Source: Edaphobacter sp.
GTDB lineage: Bacteria > Acidobacteriota > Terriglobia > Terriglobales > Acidobacteriaceae
Direction: 5' to 3'
DNA length: 64,000 nt
NCBI GenBank assembly: GCA_025462645.1
Contig: JAOAPB010000085.1
Location: 1 to 64,000, forward strand
Positions within the stretch are counted from its first letter, which is position 1, and each line of letters begins with the position of its first letter. This document shows, piece by piece, positions 23,242-31,336 of the stretch. The position numbers were made by a program, and so were the translations under genes. The notes under the pieces were generated by a model. It was given only the letters and a program-made list of their open reading frames with translations, was not told the DNA's origin and did not search any database.

Positions 23242-24512
23242 GGGAGGATGTCCGTCGCGGTGGCGAAGCTGAGTTGGTGGATGGCGAGCCAGACCTGGGC
23301 GTTCGCATTGAGGCTGCTCAGATGAATGGACCGATAGTCGCGAAGGGCTTCGAGGTAGTCGAGCAACGTCGTATTGCCGTTGCGATAGCTGAACTGAAGG
23401 TTGTCGCGCACATGCGAGGCCTCGTCCAGATAGTGGCTGTTGTAGCGATGCGCCTGCTTCTGTGCTGTGTCGAGCGCAAGCCACGCCTGGTCGACGTCGG
23501 AGACCACTTGATTGCGCGCCGCCGTGACGGCGAAGCGGCTGGACTCGATCTCATACCGGGTGCGCTCCTTCTCTCCCTGGTTGCGGTCGAAGATGCGTAG
23601 GGGGATGGCGACATTGACGCCGAAGGTGTTGTCTGCGCCACTGCGCTCGTACTCGGTGGATACGGTCGGGTCCGCCGTTCCACTCGCGATGGCGAACCTC
23701 GCGTTGGCCTGCGAGACCAGCAGCGCTTGTCGCGCGGCGGTGTAGTCGGGCCGTGCCGCCAGGGCCTTCGTCTCCGCGTCGGTCATCGTGAGGGGCAGAG
23801 CAGGAGGTTCCAAAGTTCCAACGATGTCCATCGTGAGGTCGGGGCGATCCACCCCGAACAGAAGCTGCAACTGCGCGCTGGCCTGCTGCAGGTTCAACCG
23901 GGCGTTGTCGGCATCGGACTCGAACTGCGCCAACTGCAGGTCGATGCGTTCGAAGTCCGTCCGCGTGATGTCGCCTGCGTCGAGCCGCGCCTTGCTCAGG
24001 TCGACCGTCTTCTGGTAGTCGGTGAGGTTGTCCTGGGCCACGCCGAGAGAGGCCTTGGCGAGCAGCATACTGGTGAAGGCCTGGCGGACGGCAAGCACGA
24101 GCTGACGCTCCTGGTCGCGGTACTGGCTCTCCGTCTGGTCTGCCGTTGCGGCTGCGCCCTCCATGCGCCAGCGGCGCTTCTGCCCGCGCTCGAAGAGTCG
24201 AGAGACGCCAGCGGAGTAGAAGTAAGGGTTGCCGCCATTGTTGTTGACCTCCGGCAGGGTCATGGTTTGACCAAGCGCGGTGAACGTCGGATTCTGGCGA
24301 AGTCCGGCGGTAACCTTCGCCGCCTGATTTGCCGAGACGTGTTGTTGCGCCGAGATCAGGGCCGGGTTGCCAGTTCGTGCACGATCGACAGCCTGTTGCA
24401 GCGTCAGGGGAGCGACCGTACTGGGTGGAGGGGATGGGGGCGACTGTGCGGCCAACGCCGGCGGAATTACCAACATCGCGGCGCAGAGTGCACGGAGAGC
24501 TTTCTGTGTCAT
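23238..24512 (-). CDS. TolC/CzcC-type outer membrane efflux channel
   Basis: A 424-residue outer-membrane factor completing the RND pump. Signal peptide MTQKALRALCAAMLVIPPALAAQ, then two OEP repeats of long amphipathic helices (LTLQQAVDRARTGNPALISAQ; NARLNLQQASAQLQLLFG). ATG 24512 follows AAAGGCAGG. First gene of the operon (channel, adaptor, permease), the order typical of czcCBA-like metal-efflux loci. Confidence 0.92.
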   Translation of the reverse strand: MTQKALRALCAAMLVIPPALAAQSPPSPPPSTVAPLTLQQAVDRARTGNPALISAQQHVSANQAAKVTAGLRQNPTFTALGQTMTLPEVNNNGGNPYFYSAGVSRLFERGQKRRWRMEGAAATADQTESQYRDQERQLVLAVRQAFTSMLLAKASLGVAQDNLTDYQKTVDLSKARLDAGDITRTDFERIDLQLAQFESDADNARLNLQQASAQLQLLFGVDRPDLTMDIVGTLEPPALPLTMTDAETKALAARPDYTAARQALLVSQANARFAIASGTADPTVSTEYERSGADNTFGVNVAIPLRIFDRNQGEKERTRYEIESSRFAVTAARNQVVSDVDQAWLALDTAQKQAHRYNSHYLDEASHVRDNLQFSYRNGNTTLLDYLEALRDYRSIHLSSLNANAQVWLAIHQLSFATATDILP

Positions 24513-24574
24513 GCCTGCCTTTAATTTTGTGTTAGGAAATACTATGAAATGGAAGAGCGCAGTTTTCTCAAGAA

Positions 24575-24991
24575 CTAAGCAGCGATAGGGGATGCTGCAG
24601 GGGGCGGTCGAACACCGAGGGCTCGGACCAGACCAGCCAGGAGCGTCGCTACAAATGTATTTGGACTGAAGCGTGTGGAACAGCTGAGGAGAGAGGCTAT
24701 CCCCGCTACAATCAGCGAGAGAAGGGCGAATGCATCCAGCAGCCAGAGGGAGTGATTCTGCATCCAGGATGCGTCGTAGCGTCGGAACATGTGTTCGGCG
24801 TCCGCAGGAGTCGTCATGGCAACAAGGTCATCCGTCATGGAGATGACGGGGAACAGGAGCACAAGAAGAAGACAGAGTGCGATGACCGTACTCCACGTCA
24901 GCTTCGTATGACCGTTACGAAACGACCGTAGGCACAGGATGACCAGAAAAACGGACACCGAAAGCCACACGGAATTGAGAAATAATTCCAC
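24575..24991 (-). CDS. Small membrane protein upstream of the metal-type RND operon
   Basis: A 138-residue protein I do not recognise by name. Three hydrophobic segments are visible: FLNSVWLSVSVFLVILCL, WSTVIALCLLLVLLFPVISM and LWLLDAFALLSLIVAGIASLL, with a polar loop containing TPADAEHMFRRYDASWMQNH between the second and third. It lies 62 bases upstream of the TolC-type gene in the same direction, so it may be the first gene of the operon. Similar small membrane proteins with His/Met/Asp-containing loops often accompany metal-efflux genes; a metal-related role is inference. The start is GTG at 24991 without a strong ribosome-binding site. Confidence 0.6.
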   Translation of the reverse strand: MELFLNSVWLSVSVFLVILCLRSFRNGHTKLTWSTVIALCLLLVLLFPVISMTDDLVAMTTPADAEHMFRRYDASWMQNHSLWLLDAFALLSLIVAGIASLLSCSTRFSPNTFVATLLAGLVRALGVRPPPAASPIAA

Positions 24992-25058
24992 TCTGGTTCA
25001 GTATAGGGCTTTTGGGGCGGACCGGTGAAGAGAGAGGCCGGGAAGCGGACGCGCAACT

Positions 25059-25079
25059 GCCGGGCAGGGTTCGCCCGGC
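25059..25079 (-). terminator. Stem-loop after the HU-type gene
   Basis: GCCGGGC (25059-25065) and GCCCGGC (25073-25079) form a 7-bp GC stem 7 bases beyond the stop codon of the HU-type gene. No T-run follows, so intrinsic termination is uncertain. Confidence 0.4.
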
Positions 25080-25085
25080 GTATCG

Positions 25086-25427
25086 CTACATCGCAGGCGG
25101 GTGATGCGGATCGACGGACTTCAGGTCGGCTTTATTCTCCTTGGCAGAGCCCTGGGGATTGACCGAGTCGCGAAGCTCCTTGGACGGCTTGAAGAAGGGA
25201 ACGCGTTTGGCCGGCACATCGACCTTGGCTCCCGTCTTGGGGTTGCGGCCGGTGCGAGCGTTGCGCTGGCGGGTCCGGAAGCTTCCGAAGCCGCGGATTT
25301 CAATCTTGTCACCGGACTTCAGCGCGCCGATGACAGAGTCGAACAGGGTATCGACGATAACCTCCCCGTCGCGGCGGGTGAGGTCGCCTAGGGCGGTGAC
25401 TTTGTCGACAAGATCAGCTTTGGTCAT
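25086..25427 (-). CDS. HU/IHF family DNA-binding protein
   Basis: A 113-residue histone-like DNA-bending protein. The fold is clear: MTKADLVDKVTALGDLTRRD, GDKIEIRGFGSFRTRQRNARTGRNPKTG with the DNA-contacting beta-arm and its proline, then VPFFKPSKELRDSV. RGFGSF and the ARTGRNPKTG arm fit the IHF/HU superfamily; HU versus IHF cannot be decided here. An extra 20-residue polar tail follows the core. AAAGGATCC provides the ribosome-binding site before ATG 25427. Confidence 0.92.
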   Translation of the reverse strand: MTKADLVDKVTALGDLTRRDGEVIVDTLFDSVIGALKSGDKIEIRGFGSFRTRQRNARTGRNPKTGAKVDVPAKRVPFFKPSKELRDSVNPQGSAKENKADLKSVDPHHPPAM

Positions 25428-25717
25428 ATGTGGGATCCTTTCGTGCTTTGGGAGGGCGACAGGGCCGCATCAACTACCCTTCTTGTTGTTGATTGTAGAC
25501 GGGATGGCCAAAGTTTGGGGGAAAACGAACCGCAAAGGGAACAAAGAAAGAACATAAGTGCATTCAGATGCAAAAAAACAGGCGCGAGTACCCACATAAA
25601 TAAAAAAAGCTCCGGAGTCGATCCCTCTCTATGCAGGCTAAATGAATGTAAACACGGAAGGACGGCATGTTACTCCCTATCGAGCTCCCACTTTGGCGCA
25701 CGCCAATTAAGAAGAAG

Positions 25718-25737
25718 GGCCCCGTTCTCACAGGGCC
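25718..25737. terminator. Possible weak terminator beyond sppA
   Basis: GGCCC (25718-25722) and GGGCC (25733-25737) can form a 5-bp stem with a 10-base loop; CTTCTTCTT follows on the minus strand, 26 bases after the sppA stop. The stem is short. The adjacent 25.50-25.70 kb stretch is noticeably richer in A/T and holds no gene I can support. Confidence 0.3.
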
Positions 25738-25762
25738 TTTGTCTATCCGAATGAGCCCGGAG

Positions 25763-26812
25763 CTACTTCCACATGAAGTAAAACCCCGGAGCATGGTTCA
25801 ACAGCTGACTGGGATTCGGAAACAGGTCCTCCCCATCATCCGTCAGGATAGAGAGCAGGCCCCGCTTGTTCTTGGAGGGTCGAACGATCGTAGGCTCGCC
25901 GGAGATGCCAACCTCCCGCGCCGTATCGATCAGAGCCGTACGAAATCCGCCGATCTTGTCGATCAGCCCCAGCGAAAGCGACTGCTCGCCGGTCCACACC
26001 TGCCCCGTAGCCAGCGGCTGGATCTTGTCCTCTGACGTATGCCTTCCTGTGGCGACGTCGTGGACGAACTGCGAGTACATATTGTCCACCAGCGACTGGA
26101 AGTAAGCCTGCTCTTTGGGCGTCAGGTCGCGGCTCGGGTCGCCCGCCGACTTCAGCTCGCCTTTGGTGATCGTGACGTTCTTCAGCTTCGCCCAGCGTAG
26201 CAACTCGCCATAGTTGGTCCACTCCATGATCACGCCGATCGAACCGACCACGGAGGCATTGTTGGCATAGATCCTGTCGCAGGCCGAAGCAATGTAGTAC
26301 GCCCCAGAGGCTCCAACCGACTCCACCGAAGCGATGATCTTCTTGTGCTTCTCCTTGCGAACCCGGAGGACTTCGTTATAGACCTCCTGTGAGGCAGCCG
26401 CTCCACCACCCGGCGAGTTGATGTGCAGGATGATCGCCTTCACCGAGGAGTCGTCGCCGAACTTTCGCAACTGGGTGTTCACCGTCTCAGGCGATAGAAT
26501 CACGCCGTCGATGTCGATCACGGCGATCTGGCTGGTCTTCAGTCCCAGGCCGGAGGAACCGTTACCAGTGACCGATCGAATCGTCACCCATACCATGAGG
26601 CTGACCAGCAGGCACACTGCGGCCAGGGATCCACCGATGACGCCGATATAAAACCATGCGGACCGGCGGCGCGGAGGAGCCGCGCCATACGCGGTTGGCG
26701 AGTAGGCAGGGTAAGCCCCCCCATAGGATGGCGGCGCGCCATAGCTGCGAGGCGGAGGCGGGGGTGGCGGAGTCGAGGGCGGCGGCGCTTGGGGTTCGTA
26801 GTCTTCCGGCAT
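25763..26812 (-). CDS. sppA: Signal peptide peptidase SppA (short form)
   Basis: A 349-residue membrane serine protease that degrades cleaved signal peptides. It starts with a Pro/Tyr/Gly-rich cytoplasmic region of about 50 residues (PPPSTPPPPPPP, YGAPPSYGGAYPAY), then a single transmembrane helix at about 52-78. The catalytic dyad of the short Bacillus-type form is present: Ser169 in ESVGASGAYYIAS and Lys221 in GELKSAGDP, 52 residues apart. The Pro-rich head is unusual in length and could bind partner proteins. Divergent from the glycosyltransferase. Confidence 0.92.
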   Translation of the reverse strand: MPEDYEPQAPPPSTPPPPPPPRSYGAPPSYGGAYPAYSPTAYGAAPPRRRSAWFYIGVIGGSLAAVCLLVSLMVWVTIRSVTGNGSSGLGLKTSQIAVIDIDGVILSPETVNTQLRKFGDDSSVKAIILHINSPGGGAAASQEVYNEVLRVRKEKHKKIIASVESVGASGAYYIASACDRIYANNASVVGSIGVIMEWTNYGELLRWAKLKNVTITKGELKSAGDPSRDLTPKEQAYFQSLVDNMYSQFVHDVATGRHTSEDKIQPLATGQVWTGEQSLSLGLIDKIGGFRTALIDTAREVGISGEPTIVRPSKNKRGLLSILTDDGEDLFPNPSQLLNHAPGFYFMWK

Positions 26813-27031
26813 GTTGTGGAGTTTAGCAGGGAAGGGATGCTTCAGTAGAGGTCCTTGAGGCGTCCCGAAGGAGGTCCAAACGGAAAAAAATGTGGGCGAA
26901 TTATGAATATAGTGAGACCGAAAAGGTTGCCCAAGCGTCCAATGATTGCAGTATGATGAACGGCGGGCGCTCTGCCTCTCCTATGGTTTTCAAGTTAAAA
27001 AGATCTGTTTCACGAAGGTTCGGGCTCTTGT

Positions 27032-27856
27032 ATGGCGCATCCGCAGTTAAGTATTGTAATTCCGGCTTATAACGAGAGTGCTCGCATCGAGGACGCACTC
27101 CAACGGGTAATGTCCTGCGTAGCCGAACGAGGCTGGGATGCCGAAGTCCTGGTCGTCGATGACGGCTCGAAGGACAATACTGCCGCAATCGTCCAGCGTT
27201 GGATGAGAAGTAATCCACGGTTGCATCTGGTTCAGAATCCGGGAAATAAGGGTAAGGGCTACTCGGTTCGTAACGGTCTCCTGCAGGCCGCCGGCGAGAT
27301 CGTCATGTTTACCGACGCCGACCTCTCCGCCCCGATGGAGGAGGCGGAACGCCTCATCGTCGCCATCGCGGAAGGTGCGGATGTGGCCATCGGCTCCCGC
27401 TGGATGGACAGAACCCGCCAGACGATCCATCAGCCTCTCTACCGGCAGTTCTTCGGGCGTTGTTTCAACTGGATCACGCGCACCGTCATGGGCCTGCCCT
27501 TCAAGGACACCCAATGCGGCTTCAAAGCCTTCAAGCGGTCAGCCGCACAGGTCATCTTTCGACTGCAGACCATCGAACGCTGGGGATTCGATCCGGAGAT
27601 TCTCTTCATCGCCCGCAAGCTGAAGTACATCATTCATGAGGTTCCCGTCACCTGGGGTCACGACGAGCGCAGCCGCATGAGCTATCTGAAAGACGGCATG
27701 AAGATGCTGCAGGACATGTCGCGCATTCGTGCCAACTCCATCGCCGGACGATACGACGAAGCCATCGCGGCCATGAAGGACACAAGCACGATGGTGACCC
27801 CACAGGTCAAACAGATACCGAAGGTTGCCAAAGTGGGTGCTGAGGCAAGGCAGTAG
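27032..27856 (+). CDS. Family 2 glycosyltransferase, dolichyl-phosphate glucosyltransferase-like
   Basis: A 274-residue GT-A fold enzyme expected to move a sugar from a nucleotide donor to a polyprenyl phosphate or similar lipid. Motifs: SIVIPAYNESARIE, VVDDGSKDNTAAIV, KGYSVRNGLLQAAGE, the metal-binding DADLSAP and IGSRWMDRT, then FKDTQCGFKAFKR and ERWGFDPEILFIARK. This set matches the ALG5-like subgroup. No C-terminal membrane helices are present, so it is probably peripheral. The start at 27032 has GAAGG about 12 bases upstream. Confidence 0.87.
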   Translation: MAHPQLSIVIPAYNESARIEDALQRVMSCVAERGWDAEVLVVDDGSKDNTAAIVQRWMRSNPRLHLVQNPGNKGKGYSVRNGLLQAAGEIVMFTDADLSAPMEEAERLIVAIAEGADVAIGSRWMDRTRQTIHQPLYRQFFGRCFNWITRTVMGLPFKDTQCGFKAFKRSAAQVIFRLQTIERWGFDPEILFIARKLKYIIHEVPVTWGHDERSRMSYLKDGMKMLQDMSRIRANSIAGRYDEAIAAMKDTSTMVTPQVKQIPKVAKVGAEARQ

Positions 27857-27990
27857 ACTTCATTGCGCCTTCCCGGAGTCTCCGATCTTCGACAGTTCGG
27901 GCAGCTCGGCGAGATACTCCAGTAGGGCCAGTAGAACAAACTGCGTGCAACAATACCCTTTGCCGTCATTCCAGGTGGGAATAGGGGTAT

Positions 27991-28926
27991 TTGCTTTTGT
28001 TGCGATCTGTCTTTATTGCGCTCTCTCAAAACAGGAAGTTACGTGCATTCTCCGAGCGGTCCGCGATGGGCCGCAAGCTGTCCGGACGCTTCGTCGCCGG
28101 CATGTCGGTCGAAGATGCTCTCGCTGCCTGCCAGCGCGTCAACAGTGAAGGCATCGCCGTCAGTCTGGACTCGCTGGGCGAGAGCGTGACGACGGAGGCG
28201 GAGGCGCGCACCTCGGCTGCGATCTACCATCGACTGCTCGATGCGATCCAGCAGCGCAGGTTGAACGCGAACGTGAGCGTAAAGCTGTCGCAGGTGGGGA
28301 TGGACTTCGACCCCGCGCTGGCCGAGCGCATCGTCGGCGAGATGGTCGAGCACGCCGATGCGGCAGGCTCCTTCGTTCGCATCGACATGGAGGGCTCTCC
28401 CTACACCGAGGCGACCATCGCCATGACCGAGCGCCTCGCCGCGCGCTTCCCCGATCGCGTGGGAACCGTGCTACAGGCCTATCTCTTCCGCACCGAGGGC
28501 GACGCCGAGCGTCTTCTGGGGCAGGGAATCCGCATCCGCCTCTGCAAGGGCGCCTACAAGGAAGCCCCCGAGATCGCCTTCGCCCTGAAGTCCGATGTCG
28601 ATGCCAACTACGTCAAGCTGATGAAGCGCCTCGTCACCTTCTCGAAGAACGGCACAGGCGTCTTCTGCGGTATCGCCACCCACGACGAGGCTATCGTCGA
28701 AGCCATGCGAGCCTTCGTGCGGGAGCACCGTGTCCCCAAGAGCGCCTTCGAGTTTCAGATGCTCTACGGCATAAGGCGCGACCTCCAGCGAAGACTGGTG
28801 GCCGAGGGCTTTGGCGTCCGCGTCTACATCCCCTTCGGCCCGGAGTGGTACCCCTACTTCATGCGCCGCCTCGCAGAGCGCCCAGCCAACGTCCTCTTCC
28901 TCGTGAAGAACTTCTTCAAGAACTAG
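27991..28926 (+). CDS. Proline dehydrogenase (monofunctional PRODH)
   Basis: FAD enzyme that oxidises proline to pyrroline-5-carboxylate. The 311-residue barrel shows the family motifs VKLSQVGMDFD, FVRIDMEGSPYT, VLQAYLFRTEGDA, IRLCKGAYKE, CGIATHDEAI, FEFQMLYGIRRDLQ and the substrate-binding PEWYPYFMRRLAERPAN. Length and absence of an aldehyde dehydrogenase domain show it is the stand-alone form. The start is TTG: three candidates lie at 27991, 27997 and 28000, with AGGTGGG and AGGGG just upstream. Confidence 0.92.
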   Translation: MLLLRSVFIALSQNRKLRAFSERSAMGRKLSGRFVAGMSVEDALAACQRVNSEGIAVSLDSLGESVTTEAEARTSAAIYHRLLDAIQQRRLNANVSVKLSQVGMDFDPALAERIVGEMVEHADAAGSFVRIDMEGSPYTEATIAMTERLAARFPDRVGTVLQAYLFRTEGDAERLLGQGIRIRLCKGAYKEAPEIAFALKSDVDANYVKLMKRLVTFSKNGTGVFCGIATHDEAIVEAMRAFVREHRVPKSAFEFQMLYGIRRDLQRRLVAEGFGVRVYIPFGPEWYPYFMRRLAERPANVLFLVKNFFKN

Positions 28927-28939
28927 GGCGTATCGACAT

Positions 28940-29025
28940 ATAGGCTGCTTGTAAGTAATTGATTTATATAGAATCCGTATATGGATATAGGCTGCTTGTA
29001 AGCAACTGATTTATATAAAATCTGT
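28940..29025 (+). repeat. Direct repeat of a 39-bp AT-rich unit
   Basis: ATAGGCTGCTTGTAAGTAAT... at 28940-28978 recurs at 28987-29025 with four mismatches in 39 bases and no gap; start-to-start distance is 47 bases. Each copy ends in TTGATTTATATAGAATC or its variant. It follows the proline dehydrogenase gene by 13 bases. Confidence 0.8.
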
Positions 29026-29256
29026 CATCCTGAACGGAGCTTCTCGCGGTTTTTTCGCGAGAAACGCAGTCGAAGGACCTGCGGTCTGCTCGGAGCGCCG
29101 ACCTCTTCAGGCTAGTTCCCGCGCATCTCAACCCAAGCCATGTCGTCTTAATATCTCGATACACCCTAGCCCAAGGTGCTGAAAAGTCTTGTCTTGTTAA
29201 GGGCACGGCTTCAGCCGTGCCGTATGTGGATTGCTAAGAGTGCGGCTTTAGCCGCA
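29024..29256. repeat. REP-like palindromic intergenic elements
   Basis: Three units lie in this gap. GTCATCCTGAACGGAGC (from 29024) to AGTCGAAGGACCTGCGG flanks a CTCGCG/CGCGAG hairpin and resembles widespread REP-like repeats. GGCACGGCT/AGCCGTGCC (29202-29221) and TGCGGCT/AGCCGCA (29241-29256) are short perfect palindromes of a kind common in acidobacterial intergenic DNA (recollection, not searched). No gene is visible between 28927 and 29453. Confidence 0.5.
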
Positions 29257-29302
29257 GAGGGACTCTCTCCGCGCCTCAACTGACTTTTTCCATCACCCCC
29301 GA

Positions 29303-29355
29303 TGTCCACGTTTGCCACATTTTTCACCACATTCTGACCACAAAAACACCACAGC
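29303..29355 (-). repeat. 53-bp phased GTGG element, copy 2
   Basis: Minus-strand GTGG boxes at offsets 4, 15, 26, 38 and 47, identical in spacing to copy 1 at 16029-16081. The 20 bases at 29336-29355 are identical to 16062-16081. It again lies between convergent genes and 42 bases from a stem-loop terminator. Confidence 0.7.
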
Positions 29356-29396
29356 CTGCGCTCACTTTTCTCTAAAAGCCCAGCAAGACATCAAGA

Positions 29397-29427
29397 CCCC
29401 GGACGAATCCGGGGCCTGATTTTTTTC
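29397..29427 (+). terminator. Stem-loop terminator beside GTGG element
   Basis: CCCCGGA (29397-29403), loop CGAA, TCCGGGG (29408-29414), then CCTGATTTTTTT. The T-run is on the plus strand, although the nearest plus gene ends 470 bases upstream; the minus gene ends 27 bases further on. Confidence 0.75.
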
Positions 29428-29453
29428 GCAAAAAACTGCCGCACAAAAGTTGG

Positions 29454-30719
29454 CTATCGAGCCGCGGACTGCGTCGGCACCGGCTCGTCAAGCAAGTGCT
29501 CGACGACACTGGTAACCTCACGCTCCAACGCCTCATGAGCAGTTTTATTCGCCGGTCCGGCAAACCCTGCATGGACCTCCTTCACCCGCCCATCGCGTCC
29601 AAGAAGAAACGAAGTAGGCCAGCAGTTCAGGTGATCCGCCTGAGGAATCTTCTCCGCAAGCTCATCGGGCGTTCCCGCCACCAAAACCGTATACGTCAGC
29701 CCGTAGCGAGCGATAAAAGCCCGTAGCCGTGTCGGGTCCTGAAGCTGGTCGGCCTCTTCAAACGAGAGATTGACGATCTCCAGCCCGCGGCTGTGGAACT
29801 GTTTGTAGAGGCTCTCCAGAAAGGGAGCCTCGTCGTGGCAGTTGGGGCACCAGGATCCGCCAACGGCAACGATGACGACCTTTCCATCGAACTGCGGATC
29901 GGTGTTGGAGACCGTTTTGCCGGCCAGGTTGGGAAAGCTGAAGGCGAAGCGTGCAGAGGGGTCTTTGACCGAAGTCTGTTGCGTCGACTCCGTGGGAGCA
30001 GCAAGGTTTTGCTTGCGAGCCTCGGCGGGCCGGCGCGCGACGAGATCGCGCTGCTGCGCCTTCTGGGCATCCGAGGCCAGCAGGTTGCTCACCAGCAGTG
30101 TTCCATCAGGCTGCGGCGTGAAGGAGTAGAGCGCCGGGCCTGCGGCGGTGAAATGGGAGACGATGTACTCATTCCCAGTCCACGAGCCATAGAGCGAGCC
30201 GGTGTCTCCATCAATTCGCTGGATAACGGCCCTCACGTCATGGGCCTTTTCCGCAGGCTGTTCCACCCGCAGCTGCCAGGCGGATTCGCCCTTGGAGCTC
30301 TTGACGGCAATCTCCCAGTCGCCCTTGATATCAGGTCCACCAGCCGCCGAAGCGGTAGCCGAAGCCTTGGCGGGGTGCAGCGTGAACGGAGTCCGCGGAG
30401 CTGCGGTCGTCGCCGAGGCTAAACCGAAGGTGCCGCTCAACTGTCCGTTCTCCAGTGTGGCCTCGAGGGTGCGGGCGAAGTAGTTGAAGTTCAACAGCAG
30501 ATGGCCGTCCGCAAATGTTGCGCTGGAGGCGGGAGCCTGTTCGACCCCATTGAGCAGGGCAGCCTTCAGGTCGGTAACCGGCCCGCTGATCTGGAGCAGG
30601 AGGGGAACCTGCTGACCGCGAACGGTAGCGCTACCCTCCCATGTACCGGTGATGGAGGCTTTGGGGTTCTGGGCAAAGACAGGTGCGACAAGCAGGAGAA
30701 ATCCAGCAAGGAGCTTCAT
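29454..30719 (-). CDS. Secreted TlpA-like thioredoxin-family protein
   Basis: A 421-residue exported protein. After signal peptide MKLLAGFLLLVAPVFAQ, residues about 20-220 hold two related beta-rich repeats (ITGTWEGSATVRG and IKGDWEIAVKSSKG), a domain often placed before TlpA in acidobacteria. Residues about 255-405 are a TlpA/AhpC-like thioredoxin fold with active-site Cys291-Pro-Asn-Cys294 in GGSWCPNCHDEAPF and the cis-Pro in NCWPTSFLLGRDG. A periplasmic thiol-disulfide role is likely, for example in cytochrome maturation or oxidative stress. It stands alone. Confidence 0.85.
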   Translation of the reverse strand: MKLLAGFLLLVAPVFAQNPKASITGTWEGSATVRGQQVPLLLQISGPVTDLKAALLNGVEQAPASSATFADGHLLLNFNYFARTLEATLENGQLSGTFGLASATTAAPRTPFTLHPAKASATASAAGGPDIKGDWEIAVKSSKGESAWQLRVEQPAEKAHDVRAVIQRIDGDTGSLYGSWTGNEYIVSHFTAAGPALYSFTPQPDGTLLVSNLLASDAQKAQQRDLVARRPAEARKQNLAAPTESTQQTSVKDPSARFAFSFPNLAGKTVSNTDPQFDGKVVIVAVGGSWCPNCHDEAPFLESLYKQFHSRGLEIVNLSFEEADQLQDPTRLRAFIARYGLTYTVLVAGTPDELAEKIPQADHLNCWPTSFLLGRDGRVKEVHAGFAGPANKTAHEALEREVTSVVEHLLDEPVPTQSAAR

Positions 30720-31070
30720 GGAGGGCTCGATTCTTTAAATATGTGCGGGGATGTTTTAGGCAGGAAGGACGCTAAATCAGCGTGAGCAACGCGCCTCTGT
30801 GTACGCCAGCGGAGAGCGGCGACAACAACAGAGGGTGAAATACGTAGGCATAGCGTTAGGGTAGGCCCATCGGCAGGTTGCGGTCAAGCGGCTTACTACA
30901 GTTGCTGGTCCGCACCCTTGCATACTGACAAGTTTAGGAGAATTACTGAAATGTCATATCTCGCTTGGGGAGACCTCTTGAGGGTGCCCAGAACCTGTCA
31001 AGCCCCCAACGCGCCTAAACTAATAAAAACAAACCACATCCACGTGGCATATTAGTTTCCTCCGACTTGC

Positions 31071-31123
31071 TATACTGGAAACAGAGTCAAAGAAAGAGCC
31101 CCGGCCATTCGCCGGGGCTCTTT
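31071..31123 (+). ncRNA. Candidate short transcript: -10-like box directly before a strong terminator
   Basis: TATACT (31071-31076) is followed only 16 bases later by a perfect 13-bp stem AAAGAGCCCCGGC (31093-31105) / GCCGGGGCTCTTT (31111-31123) with a CATTC loop. No gene lies within 350 bases upstream on the plus strand, so this terminator has no obvious client. A transcript of about 40-45 bases would result. The -35 region is not convincing. It may equally be a stray terminator. The rest of 30720-31336 holds no supportable gene. Confidence 0.3.
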
Positions 31124-31215
31124 CACTTAGACGTGCAGGAGGGTAAGCCAAAGTCCAAACGTGCCTCTCAATCGATGCCCACCAGGGAAAACCGATTGCT
31201 TAGTCTTGTAACCCA

Positions 31216-31264
31216 TTTGTTTCTTATATTTTAGCTATAACTCTTTTGTTTGTAATATTTTAGC
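31216..31264. repeat. AT-rich 20-bp direct repeat beyond the sigma-factor operon
   Basis: TTTGTTTCTTATATTTTAGC (31216-31235) and TTTGTTTGTAATATTTTAGC (31245-31264) differ at two positions and start 29 bases apart. They lie in the gap after the 3' end of the DUF3106 gene. Function unknown. Confidence 0.5.
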
Positions 31265-31336
31265 GAGACAGTCTGCCGCTATCCCATTGTAAGTCATGCA
31301 CTTACGTCCAAAATACCCCCCGGGGGGAGGGGGGCC

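Noticed and set aside
22129..23484. Longer adaptor protein starting at 23484
   Set aside because: The first 81 codons lie inside the TolC-type gene and precede a clear lipoprotein signal at 23241.
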